A DNA stretch of 12,604 nucleotides, from NCBI GenBank assembly GCA_902727945.1, contig CACVAV010000410.1:1-12604 (forward strand). The letters are read 5' to 3'. Origin of the DNA: an uncultured Thiotrichaceae bacterium (GTDB lineage Bacteria > Pseudomonadota > Gammaproteobacteria > Thiotrichales > Thiotrichaceae). Below, piece after piece: positions 12,590 to 12,604 of the stretch (positions are counted from its first letter, which is position 1; each line of letters begins with the position of its first letter). Both the position numbers and the translations under genes were made by a program. Under the pieces are notes generated by a model. It saw only the letters and a program-made list of their open reading frames with translations. It was not told where the DNA came from and did no database searches.

Positions 12590-12604
12590 ATGTTGACATT
12601 TCAG

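Overview
The window looks like chromosomal DNA of a gammaproteobacterium. The evidence is an sdhC-sdhD-sdhA-sdhB-sdhE succinate dehydrogenase operon with b-type SdhC/SdhD anchors, next to a chemosensory cluster of the Pil-Chp (twitching-type) class. Base composition is roughly balanced and even across the window, with no insertion sequences, tRNAs, rRNAs or CRISPR. Genus cannot be fixed from the sequence; a Thiotrichales-like or similar aquatic lineage is only a guess.

Layout. Positions 4-627 (+) hold the end, or all, of an unrecognised acidic helical protein. A 238 bp intergenic stretch follows, with a weak promoter candidate. From 866 to 8835 (+) runs a compact chemosensory operon: a single-domain PilH-like response regulator, a short CheW/PilI-like adaptor, a secreted type-I periplasmic binding protein, a PilJ-like transducer, a 26-codon small ORF wedged between transducer and kinase, a ChpA/CheA-type hybrid kinase (one active Hpt, dimerisation, ATPase, CheW and receiver domains), and a two-part response regulator. 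From transducer to last regulator the genes are joined by overlapping stop/start codons. The operon converges with the sdh operon (12467 to 8860, -), whose promoter region with two dyads fills the right edge.

How the parts fit. The binding protein overlaps the transducer gene by ATGA and has no transport permease or ATPase beside it, so I infer that it is a ligand-loaded co-receptor for the PilJ-like transducer. Signal would pass through the CheW-like adaptor to the kinase, from H205 to the kinase's own receiver (D885) and to the two separate regulators (D55 and D254). No CheR, CheB, CheY-phosphatase or pilus structural gene is in view. The sdh genes encode complex II (SdhABCD) plus its flavinylation factor SdhE.

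Most unusual points: a transport-type binding protein built into a Pil-Chp-like operon, a doubly coupled 26-codon ORF at the place where pilK sits in Pseudomonas, a small kinase compared with Pseudomonas ChpA, and a regulator whose N-terminal half resembles an inactive receiver.
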